Source: Sipunculus nudus | Taxonomy: Eukaryota; Annelida; Sipuncula; Golfingiida; Sipunculidae | Assembly: GCA_026874595.1 (NCBI GenBank) | Contig: CM049312.1 | Location: 51,465,429 to 51,529,428, forward strand | Direction: 5' to 3' | Length of the DNA stretch: 64,000 nucleotides | Shown here: in pieces, positions 30,001-45,000 of the stretch | How the letters are laid out: every line of letters begins with the position of its first letter | How positions within the stretch are numbered: the first letter of the stretch is position 1 | Program-made: the position numbers and the translations under genes | The notes under the pieces: generated by a model | Told to the model about the DNA's origin: nothing | The model's database searches: none | The model's input: only the letters and a program-made list of their open reading frames with translations

Positions 30001-33000
30001 CCATTTGGATCTCCTTGGGAACACTTTGGGAACATTTGATGAAAAATGCCCTCCACGTTGACCAATCAGAGGACCGATTATGTTCAGACTGGCACCCACA
30101 CTTTTCTGGCCCGCTGCTGTCAGCCAATCATAGATTAATATAGGGGTAACTGTAGCATGGAGTAATGGTCTAGATTTTGTTAAGCACTTTCTGATTGGTT
30201 CCATTGATAAGGATATTTGTAATACAGTTTCGCTAGAAACAACATGCCATTCTGTGTACAGTTGCTGTGCCCCTAGTGTCAAACATACAGTTATAAAAGA
30301 AATAACCGGAACACCAGTAATATTTCCATTATATCATCGTCTAAATTAGGCCTGCTATTACAATATTACCCAGTAAATAAATTCCCATTTCCCAACCCCT
30401 GTCCATGTCTCCATGTTATAGCCTTGCTAAACCAATAAAAAATATTGTGTTATTCAATCCTTGTAGTACCTGGCGGAATTTACAAAGAACAATTATTCTT
30501 TCACACGCTGGCGGAGTTGTTAGGTAACTGAGTAAGGTCAAAGGAGCCTGTTGTAACTTTATTGTTTTATGAGAATATAGCAGTTTGGCAAGTGGACATG
30601 CCTATAATGTACATACATTTCCTGTAGGCTACAGGAATTGTATTCTTTAATCTTTATTCCTCAGCCTCCTGATTCTGATCTTGAAGAAATGCAGCCAAAG
30701 AAAAAGGCGAGAGTGAGGTTAGTAGGTGTGACACAAGAAAAGTATTCCAGCAGGTCTTCTCAAGCAACCCTCACAGTGGATTTATATACATATATTGTGG
30801 TTACACTGGAATATTCTCTGATAGATGGTGCAGCATCCTAAGGATTTATGGGAAAATTTTGGAAATAAATCTCCTTAGGTTACTCATATATAAAGTTTGA
30901 ATAAAAGTATGCCACTATAAAAATGGAAAAATCTGGACACAATTAGTATGCAATGGAATAGTCACAGATCAAAGTGCAAAATTGATAGTCACATCCTATT
31001 GGTACTGATTCAGCCTAACAAATGACCTTGACAGTTTTTTTGGATATTACAGGTAATTAATGCAGAACCTGTATGAAATAACTACCTCATCCATTAGCAT
31101 TTATGAAAGAACATATTAGACGGCAATGCTGGGGCTGCTCCCAGGCAGCCTAATTCACCTGAATTCCAAGAAACCTTAAATGTCATTTGGATTTTTTTAT
31201 CTGCATGTGATTTTTTTATTGCACAGTGTTCACTTATTTGTATGTTTCAGGTCTGGTACAAAAATTACACCTTGAAAATAAATTAAAGATGTATCTTATA
31301 GTAGAAAGCTTGCATCTTGTCTACAAACTAAAATCTAGATATGAAGGGTTAGTGTTTCCTTATGACTTGGCCATTTTTGCTTTCAACTGGTCCCCTCTCC
31401 CCCTTTTCCCTACTTACCCCTCTCCCCCCTCCATTGTTTGTACACCACTTTGCCACATGTGGATCTCCACAGGCCTATCTCACCTCCATCATTTAGGACA
31501 ATTGGAATAAATTACTGGTCAGTTAATGGTTACATTAATATTTTTTGTATGAGCAACTCAAATCTGTGGTCAGGCTTATGGATTTGTGTTTTAATTATTG
31601 AATTAACAGAATAAAATATGCAAATCCATGTACTCTAATAGTAATAATTCTTATAATCATATCAATTATATTAAGTCTGTATGTCTTATTGAAGCTGATC
31701 TTCAAAAGGTTTGAATATAAGCAGGGGTCCAACGATAACAGCTGAATGCAGTCAGGAAAATGGATATACATTTAAACTCCTAGCATTCAAATTCCTAGGG
31801 AGAGCTGTGTAGCTTTCTTTGATTGTAGAGTGCATGCTTCCTTTTTATTACCTTATAGCTATACTACTATTAGTCTACTATTAACCAAAATACTAAAATT
31901 TTAAACTTCTCATGGACAAATGTAATTTCTTATGTGACTGAATTTGAATTTTACTGATATGTTACTCCTACATTTACAGTGCACCCAGGAAGTCTACGTC
32001 CTCCATGTCACTGAATGAGAATTACGTTCGTCTGAACATGAAGGTGAAATCATACCGTCGTAAAGGTCAGAGGATGTCAGGGAGTCAGTTCAAGAGGTTT
32101 GCCTGGAAGAAGAGGATGCAGGCTCGTCGAGACAACGAAGGAGATAAATGCTTCAAGTGTGGAGGTGAAGGTCACTGGGCTAAGAACTGCACAGGTAGGT
32201 CAAGGTCGTGACAGGCTTGCAAGGGGTGTGGTATAATTGTTGAGATATATGTATTTTGATTTAAAAGTTAAGTTACATATTATGGAATTTCCAGTTATGG
32301 TGTAGAAAAAATTGAGTTTTGGATATAAGGGAAGCCAGTAGACAAAAACTGAATTAAGGCTGTGATGTCTGTTATTTGATATTTTAGTTGCCATGGTTCA
32401 GTTTATTGTGAAATTGTAATTTCTAGCAATCTCTTCTCATGCAAAAGCTCCAATTTCTCAATTCAGTCAAAAGTGTAAATGCACCAAGTCCACAAGGTAT
32501 TAGCTGTGTAATATAAGTTTTAAACTAAAACAATTACTCGTTTTCACTGTAATCTCTCATACATGATGCACCAAGAATGGTTTCACTCAAATGTGTATTT
32601 CCTTATCTATTGCTTAAATTTAATAAAATTTTATGGAATGGAGAGCCAAAAGTTAAGAAATATTTATCAGCTTTTCAGTTAGATCAGTCAGGTTATGGAT
32701 ATGAATAAGGATCAGTTAAAGCATTGGTGAGGGTGTGCGGTTGGTTATTGCTTTCTATCAATGCATGGATTGCCTAGAAATTTGCCACACGTTGATATTG
32801 GAGATCATTATTCATCGCATGTGACTGGTGATGCAGTCTGTAATTCATTACATGTTAAATATGGAAATTTAAAATGTCACAGTATTAGCTTTAGAATTAT
32901 ATATTTTGTATTGGACCATTGAATGAAAATATTGTATTCGTAAACACATCAAGGCTGTCATTCTTGATAAATTGTCACTAAAATATCTCTTCCATTACAT

Positions 33001-36000
33001 GAACATCACAGCTCATGATAGGCTTACTCATGAGCTGAGCATCATCACCCATATTTAGTTAAACCTCTTAAAATGATAGCCTTGTGAGACACTCTTTATC
33101 CAGGTGTGAAGCCCTCGTCATCATCAGCGTCTGATCCTGGACCGTACAGTGAGGATGTGGTGGATGATGCTGCGTTCCCGACGTTACAACAAGCCGCTCA
33201 TATGGCCATGGGGGTCAAACACCTACAAACAGGTACTCACAGGTGACAAAACAGGTACAAATTGATCCAGTTCTCATGTTGAATGTTCCTGACTGGACTT
33301 GGCAGACTGGGTCATGTCAAAGGAATAATCCAGATATCATTCAATAATTTTCTCCAGTAAATCCTCTGTCAATAGAACTGTGCAGACAGTACGTGTCATT
33401 TGAAATTAGGCACAGATGATATATTTCAGTGGAACAAATGTTTGGGACAAACCAAGTGATTTTTGGACAAAAGAGGTCACTGAGCAGTATTTACTGTTGT
33501 AGATGACATGTAACTGTTTGTAAAATTTAATTTCCTTGAATGAATTCACCATTTCAGTTTTTTCTTCACATCCATTTACTCACTTTACATTAATATGGAT
33601 CATTAACCAGATTATAATAGTTATTGAATTTTGAAAAACAAGCTTCAGGTATGAACATATATCAGGTATGAAAGTATATCTTTATTCCAGTATTCCATAT
33701 ATACAATGGTTTTGTAAAACATTGCAGAAAAAAATCATTTCTAATAAATGCCACCTTTAAGAAATTTTGACACAGCATGCATACTGCTCTCAGTTGGTTC
33801 AAGTAAACAGCTTAAAATCACCACCTGAAGATGAAGATTTATTAAAAAAAGTATGTGAAAAATCTAAAATGTAGTCTTTTGTAAATGAAAGTATATTACC
33901 TTAAAAAAGTATTAAATGGCAGCACTGCCTTTTTTTACACACTTATCATGGCACTTCAGTTTAATGCACCTTCAGATTTCAAATTAAGTCTTGGTGTTAT
34001 CCATTTATGCACTGTCCACTGTCAGACACCTGTTACCAGTTAGATGCTGGCAGCAATGTCAGAAAATGCCTGTTGCTGATTTTTTGCAGTACTTTCTATA
34101 CTCAAAAGGGTTCAGCTTAATTCTTATACTGTTGCTGGAAAAGAAGTGTGACTGAAGACTAAATAATAAATTAATGCGAGCGATCCTTCTGTTCTTAATT
34201 TCTATGTTATAAAAATCCCCTGAAATCTCTTCTTATAACTGACTAATTAATGGCTCTTAATGTATCATCCTCTGTATGATTTATGATGTAAGGTGTCTGA
34301 GCATCTTAAGGAACTGGTACAGCTGTCTGAATGATTATGTTGTGATTAAATTAATTCACAGATGACAAAGCCAAAGCTGACTTTGATGAGTGTGACCTTG
34401 AAGCTATGATTGTGCGCACCCCCTGTGAAGCTAAAGTGAAAATGGATGCTGTGAAACCCCTGTACACTTGCAGGGAGGATGGCAGCTTGCCAGGTGAGGT
34501 TCAATGTATGGACAGTAAGCTGTACTATTGTTCAGTTTTGTTCCTAAGTGTCAAGGCAATTATTAACACTTTATGAAGTGGTGGGTTATTGTTTTCAGTC
34601 AGTCTTGCAAGTTATCTGCAAGTTATCTGATTAACAGGTTCATTTATTTAATTTAAATTAGACATAGGTAGTGTGAATGTGTCAAAGTGATTGTGTCAAA
34701 GTTGTTTAAAAATCCCCAGATGAGGGTTTTATGGGTTTTTGCAGCATTGTTTACCACCAGGTGTTGTAACATGATACAACCATTATTGTAGCCTCACAAC
34801 GACATTTCTTTAAATATGGCAGCAAGGCAGTATCTAGTCCAGGGTGTTACAAAATTTTTACAATTTGATGTGGCAATGTTTTTCAAACTTTACTTTTAAA
34901 ATGTGTCATTAACCCATAATTTCTCAGGAATAGTAGGAGCTAGCATCCCCAAATTGTACTAAAAAATCAGTCACATATCAAATGTTATGGGATTGGGTTT
35001 TTTGTGGCACATCAACTTACATTTTATGGGGGGGAAGCTTGAAAACCTTCGAAAATCTTCTTTTCCTAAATCATTCAGCCAGATTGTTCAATATTTTACA
35101 GAAATAATCCCAGAGACGAGCTCTCTCAAATTTGTTAAAATAATTTGGGTTTGATCAATTTTGGCCAAGTTACAGGAAAATGAGCCATGTAAGCATACTA
35201 ACATAACAATCTCAGAAATGACAAGAGATAGCATCACCAAGTTTTGTGCAAATATTGGTCACATGACTCATATTTGAAATTTAGGTTTTTGTTTGCACCA
35301 CCTACATTGACCTGTTTTTTACAGACAAAAACATAGTAATTTTAGCCTCTTTCAGCTTAAAAATGAAGTATGTCAGGCTTAATGATTTAAATTTTCACAA
35401 GAATAATCCTAGGGTAGGGTTCTTTCGATTGATTGGGCAAAATTTTGTATCTATAAATAACTTGGCAGACTGCCAACTATTTCAGACTTTGCAACAGACC
35501 AAATTTCAGTCTGGATCTATTTATAGTTTTGGCAGACTGCCAACTGTAACAGAGGTTGTAACAGGTCAAGAGTTCACTCAGTGCTCCCAGGTGCAGGTCA
35601 AGAGTTCACTCAGTGCAGTAACTGCACCTTCCAATATGCTTCGCTTGACTTGGGGCAACTGCCTGCCTCAGCTGAGCATGGTCCGCCCAGTGCACTTGAC
35701 TCAAGAGAAGTTTGATGTATTGGCCTGAAATTTTGGCTGGTCTATGCATCTTGGATGCCACCTCCAGTGACTTTTGCACATAGGATGTCCCTGCTTATTT
35801 CTCAGGGGGGATTTTGATATATCAGCCTAAAATGGGGCATATCTGTACATATTGGATAGCTTTGTTGTATACAAGACTGATGGTGCCACCTATAATAATT
35901 TTTGCAAAGAGTATGTTCCTTCTTATTTATCAGTAGGGATTTGATATTCAGCTTGAAATTTAGCATATGTGTACATTCTTGTTTTTAAAATGTTTTGTAC

Positions 36001-39000
36001 TTGCATTGTACAGTGGAACCCCACAATTACGACCACCCTGGGGACTGAGTAAAGTGGTTGAATTTGGGGGTGGTCGTATTTGTGAAACTCTTTTTAAAAT
36101 CAGGAAATATATTTACTCACCTAACATGAGAATTGCTGAAGCTGGAGACTTTTTTCAGAAATATAACTTTATTTAATTAAGATTCAATTGTTTACCCAAA
36201 ATTAGATCTGAATTTTGCAAATTTGTCAAGTTATTAGCATAAATAAAAAATCAGTACCTTAAATTTTGTCCAACTTTGGCAATGGCATGTTTTTTCCCTG
36301 TAAGCACTCTTGATTTTATTTTCACAACATATATACATAAGGATATAATCTTTTAAAATCTGAAATTTCAAAGGAATTGATTGAAAGGAGTAGCTTTAAT
36401 TCATGTTTCCATACACCATGTCAAGTGTTGTTTACATCTAGCCCACCTGGTAGTACAGCCTTCACTTGCATTATGTAACTGACCCCAGGCAGCTTGCCTT
36501 TGCTCAGCTTGGCCACTACTAGCAGGCTTCCCCTCTGCCCTGCACTCCCCCCCCCAGATGGTGCATTAACTAGATGAATGTTATAATTTTCTGTATTTTA
36601 TTTTATTCTTGGCTATGCTACATTCTAGATTTTGTATTGTACAACCAGGGTTACAATGATTAAAGTGCATATTGAATTGTGTCCACAAAGTGGTGTATTG
36701 GTATGAAAGTGTGGATGTTCATCAGATAAGTAATTCCTTACTTCAGAAGAGTAAAAACTTCACCAGGTGTGAAATTGACTATTAATTCCAGTAATAAATT
36801 ATAGCTGAGATAGTAATTAGCACGATGATATTGTTTGTCCCTCATTCAACCAACAGTGTGTATACTTTATTTGAATAGATGTTTTTATTTTATCAAATTT
36901 ACTGAATCTTTTATTTCATTTCAGTGAATAAAATTAAGCATGTACTGAAAACTCCAATGTGCAAAATTTTTTAATAGTGATTCAAGGAATAATCTTGTAG
37001 ATGCCATATTGTGGCATTATTTTCTTTTAAATTCAGTTTGAACATTTGTGATTTAAAAATAATAAAATATATGTGTATGCATAATATGACCCAATATGAG
37101 CTACACTCTGGATATATAATGATTGCAACTTGGAATTCTAATATTATAACTTATATTTTCAGTTTTTTTATTACAAATTTATAAAACTTGTAAATAAAAA
37201 AAAATGAATCAGATAAAAACTATTAATGGAAAAAGTGGATATGCTAAAAAAATAGGCTTATATATAAACTTAAATGCATTATTCTCTTGAAAGTGAAATA
37301 AAGGTATTAGTTCATTCTGTCCACTTGCCTGTCCATCTGTAAACTTTTCATATGCATCACAGTATCTCAAAACTGTTACTGTTTTTCTTCATGACAGTCT
37401 TTTCAGAGTATTAGTTTGTAATCATATATTTAGAACTTTACTATAACCAAGTAGGAGGGCCCTTTTCCTCTTAGCTTCTCATATGCTTATATAAATGAAA
37501 AACATTACAATAGAATATTTTGCATATTTTGCATTTGCAAAAATTTCAAACTTCAGCTGAGCGCCGAGACCCATGGGTCCCTTGTTAAACAAAAATTAAC
37601 TAAAAAAAAGTCGGGACCAAGCAAAATGGTCGTAATTGTGGGGTGGTCGCATTTGTGGGGTGGTCGCAAGGTTCGTCAACCCTTCATCTGTAAAACTGGT
37701 AAGATCACTTAGCCAAGAAACAGGCATGTTGACTGAGTAAAGTCAGAAACACACTATACTCTCTATTGCCACCTACTGACCATTCTCCTGTGACAATTAA
37801 GTTTGAAATATGCATGGATTGGTTTTGTCATGACTTTCCCCTTCCTAAAAACATCCCAAATTTGAACCCACCACAAATATCAAGTCAGACTATTGTCACG
37901 CCACCCAACATGTACCTGCTGATAATGTGATATATAATTGTGCTTGTAGACACCCCGGGTGAGGTGATGAAGGCCCTCAGGCTGTTTGGATATAGTTCCT
38001 TCAGGAGTGGTCAGGAAAAAGCCATCATGAGAGTCCTTTGTGGTAACTTTAAAAGCAACTTTTTTTTATATAAATGAACTGATAATGTTAATGTGGAGGA
38101 TCCTTGTAAGTCCCTGTGGAATGGATGTCAGGAAAGAAATGCTTAGACAAAATTTGAAGATTCTAACATGTAATGGGGTTTCAAGTTTAATGTTTAAAAA
38201 AACAGGGCTTTTATTGTCCCCCGAAGGCGCCAAAACCCCGCCATCGCCGAAGGCAACGTCAGCTTTGGACAGAGAAATGGTGACTCTTTTCATCCCTCCA
38301 TTTATCCGTCTGTCTGGCACTTATTTGTTAACGCAAATATTCAAAAGAATTTAAGGTTTAGTCACCAGAGTTGCAGCATTTTTGCAGCTTATCAAGGGCT
38401 AGGTCAGATTTGAACATAGATGACCATTTCAAGGTCACAGGGGCGATAATGTTAAATGATGTTAATGCAATAACTCGAAAATAATTTGAGGAACAGTCAC
38501 CAAACTTGCAGCATTGATGCACATTATCAAGGGCTAGTCAAGTTTGAACCTGTATGATCTTGACACATTTTTCAGGTGACAGGCACATAATGCAAAATGA
38601 TGTTATTCCAATAACTCAAAAAAAAATTTGACGTACAGTCAACAAACTTGCAGCATTGATGCAAATTATCAAGGGCTAAGTCAAGTTTGAACCTGGATGA
38701 CCTTGACACATTTTTCAGGTGACAGGGGCATAATGCAAAATGATGTTATTCCCATAACTCAAAAAAATTTGAGGTACAGTCACCAAACTTGCAGCATTGA
38801 TGCACATTATCAAGGGCTAAGTCAAGTTTGAACCTGGATGACCTTGACACATTTTTCAGGTGACAGGGGCATAATGCAAAATGATGTTATTCCCATAACT
38901 CAAAAAAAATTGAGGTACAGTCACCAAACTTGCAGCATTGATGCACATTATCAAGGGCTAGGTCAAGTTTGAACCTGGATGACCTTGACACATTTTCAGA

Positions 39001-42000
39001 TGACAGGCGCATAATGCAAAATGATGTTATTCCAATAAATAAAAAAAAAATTGAGGTACAGTCACCAAACTTGCAGCATTGATGCACATCAAGGATTTGG
39101 TCAAGTTTGAACCTGGATGACCTTGACACATTTTTTAGGTGACAGGCGCATAATGCAAAATGATGTTATTCCCATAACTAAAAATAAATTTGAGGTTCAG
39201 TCACCAAACTTGCAGCATTGGTGCACCTTATCAGGTTTGAACATAGATGACCTTGACACATTATTCAAGGTCACAGGGGGGATAATGCTTAACTGATGAT
39301 ATTGCAGTAGCCTGAAAATAATTTCAGGTACACTCACCAAACTTGCAGCATTGATTACCTCATGAATGGCTAGCTCATGTATCATAATGGATGACCTTGA
39401 TGCATTTTTCAAGGTCACAGCAGCGATAATGCTAAATTTGTGTTAACTAAATAACTCGAAAAAAAATGAGGTACAGTCACAAAACATGCAGCATCGACGT
39501 ACCTCATGAAGGATAGGTCAGGTTCCAATATGAATGACCCTTCATGCAGTTTTCAAGGTCACAGAGGTAATCTTGGTCTGTGACATCAACCCATCTTAAA
39601 TTTCTTACATGTATTCACAACTTTTATTCTAGCCATTCCAATATCAGGCGAGGGATATATTAGATCTGTTCCACAGATTAAATTGTCCCTTATTATAGAA
39701 TGCAGAATGCAGATCATTTAAGTAAATAATATTCAGTTCATGGCACTCTACCTTCAGTTATAATAGATTAGATCACACTTCTACAAAAATGTATGGTTTA
39801 TGGCTTTAGATATTTGACATTAATAATTCATTGTAATTGATTCAGCTGCATCCAGGTGAGTCAGGTTGTTATGTAATATATATTATGTTTGCTTCCCCAG
39901 GACTGTCCACTCTGGTGGTTCTGTCAACAGGAGCAGGAAAGTCTCTGTGTTACCAGTTGCCCGCATTTTTGTACAGAGAAAAGTTGGGCAGCATCAGCCT
40001 GATCATATCCCCACTCGTCTCCCTCATGGACGACCAGGTAAAACACCAGGCTGATCATATCCCCACTCGTCTCCCTCATGGACAACCAGGTAAAACACCA
40101 GGCTGATCATATCCCCACTCGTCTCCCTCATAGATGACCAGGTAAAACACCAGGCTAATCATATCCCCACTCGTGACCCTCATGGACGACCAGGTAAAAC
40201 ACCAGGCTGATCATATATCCACTCATCTCCCTCATGGATGACCAGGTAAAACACCAGGCTGATCATATCCTACTTGTGACCAATATGAAAGACCAGGTAA
40301 AAATCCAGGCTGATCATATCCCCACTTGTCTCCCTGATGGATGACCAACTAAAACACCAGGCTGATCATATCCCCACTCGTCTCCCTCATGGTTGACCAG
40401 GTAAAACACCTGGCTGATCATATCCCCATTCACCTCCCTCATGGAGGACCAGGTAAAACACCATGCTGATCATATCCCCACTCGTCTCCCTCATGGACGA
40501 CCAGGTAAAACACCAGGCTGATCATATCCCCACTTGACTCCCTCATGGTTGACCAGGTAAAACACCAGGCTGATCATATCCCTACTCGTCTCCCTCATGG
40601 ATGACCAGGTAAAACACCAGGCTGATCATATCCCACTCATCTCCCTCATGGATGACCAGGGAAAACACCAGGCTGATCATATCCCCACTTGTCTCCCTCA
40701 TGGACGACCAGGTAAAACACCACGCAGATCATATCCCTACCTGTCTCCCTCATGGATGACCAGGTTAAACACCAGGCTGATCATATCCCTACTCGTCTCC
40801 CTCATGGATGACCAGGTAAAACACCAGGCTGATCATATCCCCACTCGTGACCCTCATGGACGACCAGGTAAAACACCAGGCTGATCATATCCCCACTTGT
40901 GACCCTCATGGTTGACCAGGTAAAACACCAGGCTGATCATATCCCCACTCGTCTCCCTCATGGACGACCAGGTAAAACACCAGGCTGGTCATATCTCCAC
41001 TCGTCTCCCTCATGGACAACCAGGTAAAACACCAGGCTGATCATATCCCCACTCGTGACCCTCATGGACAACCAGGTAAAACACCAGGCTGATCATATCC
41101 CCACTCGTCTCCCTCATGGACGACCAGGTAAAACACCAGGCTGATCATATCCCCACTTGTCTCCCTCATGGATGACCTGGTAAAACACCAGGCTGATCAT
41201 ATCCCACTCGTCTCCCTCATGGATGACCAGGTAAAACACCAGGCTGATCATATATCCACTCATCTCCCTCATGGATGACCAGGTAAAACACCAGGCTGAT
41301 CATATCCCCATTTGCCTCCCTCATGAACTACCAGGTAAAACACCAGGCTGATCATATCCCCACTTGTCTCCCTCATGGATGACCAGGTAAAACACCAGGC
41401 TGATCATATCCCACTCGTCTCCCTCATGGTTGACCAGGTAAAACACCAGGCTGATCATATATCCACTCGTCTCCCTTATTGACGACCAGGTAAAACACCA
41501 GGCTGATCATATCCCCACTGGTCTCCCTCATGGATGACCAGGTAAAACACCAGGCTGATCATATCCCACTCGTCTCCCTCATGGATGACCAGGTAAAACA
41601 CCAGGCTGATCATATATCCACTCATCTCCCTCATGGATGACCAGTTAAAACACCAGGCTGATCATATCCCCATTTGCCTCCCTCATGAACTACCAGGTAA
41701 AACACCAGGCTGATCATATCCCCACTCGTCTCCCTCATGGACAACCAGGTAAAAAACCAGGCTGATCATATCCCCACTTGTGACCCTCATGGTTGACCAG
41801 GTAAAACACCAGGCTGATCATATATCCACTCATCTCCCTCATGGATGACCAGGTGAAACACCAGGCTGATCATATCCCACTTGTCTCCCTCATGGTTGAC
41901 CAGGTAAAACACCAGGCTGATCATATATCCACTCGTCTCCCTCATGGACAACCAGGTAAAACACCAGGCTGATCATATCCCCAATCATCTCCCTCACGGA

Positions 42001-45000
42001 TGACCAGGTAAAACACCAAACTGACCATATCCCCACTCATCTCCCTCATGGTTGACCAGGTCAACACCAGGCTGATCATATCCCTACTAGTCTCCATCAT
42101 GGATGACCAGGTAAAACACCAGGCTGATCATATCCCACTCATCTCCCTCATGGATGACCAGGTAAAACACCAGTTTGATCATATTACCACTTGTCTCCCT
42201 CATTGACGACCAGGTAAAACATCAGGCTTATCATATCCCCACTCTTCTCCCTCATGGACGACCAGGTAAAACACCAAGCTGACCATATCCCCACTCGTCT
42301 CCCTCATGGACGACCAGGTAAAACACCAGGCTGATCATATCCCACTTGTCTCCCTCATGGACGACCAGGTAAAACACCAGGCTAATCATATCCCCACTCG
42401 TCTCCCTCATGGACGACCAGGTAAAACACCAGGCTGATCATATCCCCACTTTTGACCCTCATGGTTGACCAGGTAAAACACCAGGCTGATCATATATCCA
42501 CTCATCTCCCTCATGGATGACCAGGTAAAACACCAGGCTGATCATATCCCACTTGTCTCCCTCATGGTTGACCAGGTAAAACACCAGGCTGATCTTATAT
42601 CCACTCGTCTCCCTTATTGACGACCAGGTAAAACACCAGGCTGATCATATCCCCACTCTTCTCCCTCATGGACGACCAGGTAAAACACCAGGCTGATCAT
42701 ATCCCCACTCATCTCCCTCACGGACGACCAGGTAAAACACCAGGCTGATCATATCCCCACTCTTCTTCCTCATGGATGACCAGGTAAAATACCAAGCTGA
42801 CCATATCCCCACTCGTTTCCCTCATGGACGACCAGGTAAAACACCAGGCTGATCATATCCCACTTGTCTCCCTCATGGTTGACCAGGTAAAACACCAGGC
42901 TGATCATATAATAATAATAATAATATTTTATTTTGTAAAGCGTAAAATCCACAGTGTTGTGCTCTAAAACGCTATTACAAGCAAGCATTTGCATAAAAAT
43001 GACTATGAGAAAAAAATATTCATTAAATAAAAATTAAGACAAACATTTAAATATTACTTAGGCTAGATAAAACATGCACATAATCCATTAATATACATTA
43101 CCTATTAAAACTAAACCAATAAACGACATTAAATCTATAAAAGTGTAGATAAAATTACGGTATAGAATTGAAAATCTGCACATATGCAAAATCACAGCTA
43201 ATCGAAATATTGCACAAATAAGTATGTCTTAAGCATTTTTTTGAAAGCAGTTAGGCTCTCAGCTTTTCTTAATTCTAAAGGAAATGAATTCCACAAAGTG
43301 GGACCTGCCACATAAAATGCTCTTTGAGCAACCATGGAAGACTTTGTATGTGGAACAAAAAGTAAGTCATGATCGGCCGATCTGAGGCATCTAATTGGTG
43401 TGTACGAATGAATTATATCCTGTAAGTAGACCGGGGCCATGCGATGTTTGGTTTTGAAAAGTAGTATGGCCACCTTAAATTTAATACGCTGACTTACAGG
43501 GAGCCAGTGCAGCTTCCGCAATACAGGTGTATTATGATCATACTTGTCACATCCACTTAGTATACGGGCTGCGCTGTTTTGAACTCGCTGAAGCCTCTGA
43601 ATTAATGAAGCCGGATACCCAAGAAGTAAAGCATTTCCATAATCTAACTTGGTGGTGATAAAAGGGTGGATCAGGCGCTCAAGAGAGCGTTGATCCAACT
43701 ACGCTTTTATTTTATAGATGTTGTGGAGATGCATGTAGGCCACACGGCATATGGTGTTCACATGCTGCTCCATGGTGGAATGAGAATCAAAATAAACACC
43801 AAGGCTTCGAATCCACTGAGATGGTTGAACTTTATGTTCGCCGATTAGAAGATTTGGACATTTAATCTTTGTCGCCAAATGTTAAGGTGTAATCAGCATC
43901 ACCTCTGTTTTATCATCATTCATTTTCAGGCTGTTGTTGGCCATCCACTTACGTACTAAACCAGCAGTAGCCTCCATGTATGTGATGTTGTTGCTGAGGT
44001 GCTCAGGCCTGAAAATCAAATACAAAGTAGAATCATCAGCATACATATTATAAAAACCACGCTCATGCAGTAAAGTACCTAAGGGAGCAGTGTAAAGAGT
44101 AAAGAGGACAGGTCCTAAGACAGAGCCCTGGGGCACACCACAGTCCAATATTTGTAACTTAGACTTAATCCCTTCAATCTGGACTGACTGGCTACGTTTA
44201 CAAAGATATGATGCAAACCATTCTAGGGCAGTGCCAGTAACTCCCATTGACCGAAGTGTATCAAGCAAGATCTCATGACTGACCATATCAAAGGCAGCTG
44301 ACAAGTCAATCATGACTAGAAGTACACAATTATTCTCTCCAAGAGCACACTGGATGTCATTATGTACTCTCAAAGTAGCAGTCTCTGTGGAGTGTCCAGC
44401 CCGATAAGCTGATTGATATGGCTCCTCTAAATTATTATCTACAAGATGATTGCGGAGTCGTGAACACACGACCTTCTCCATCACTTTGGAAACAAACGCC
44501 AAATTAGAGACAGGTCTAAAGTTTTTTAAAACTTCAGGATCAAGTGTAGATTTCTTAATAAGCGGGGTGACGAGAGCGGTTTTGTAGCTCTGTGGAAATA
44601 CACCAGTTGAAAGTGACAGGTTAACCATGTGTGTAATGACAGGAGTTAATTCCTTGGAACATGCCTTCAGCAGTGTGGTCGGTAGGGGGTCAAGGTCGCA
44701 TTGCTTGGTGGCAGATGCTGAGATAATACACCCGATTTCGTCCACGGTGGCAGGAGCCAAATTCCTCATGGGAGTAAGTACGCGAGTGCTCGAAAATATA
44801 GGTCCAGAGTAAGAAATGTCTGCTCGAATGGACTCCCTGATATCCTGTATTTTGGAGACAAAGAAGGAACTGAAAACTTCAACTAGGTCAGTAACTGGCT
44901 TCCTTGGAAGAGGTACCGTCTTATCCTTACCCAGCAAGGTGTTTACCACTCTGAACAACTCCTTCGAGTTGTCTTGACACACTGCAATCTTGTTACTATA

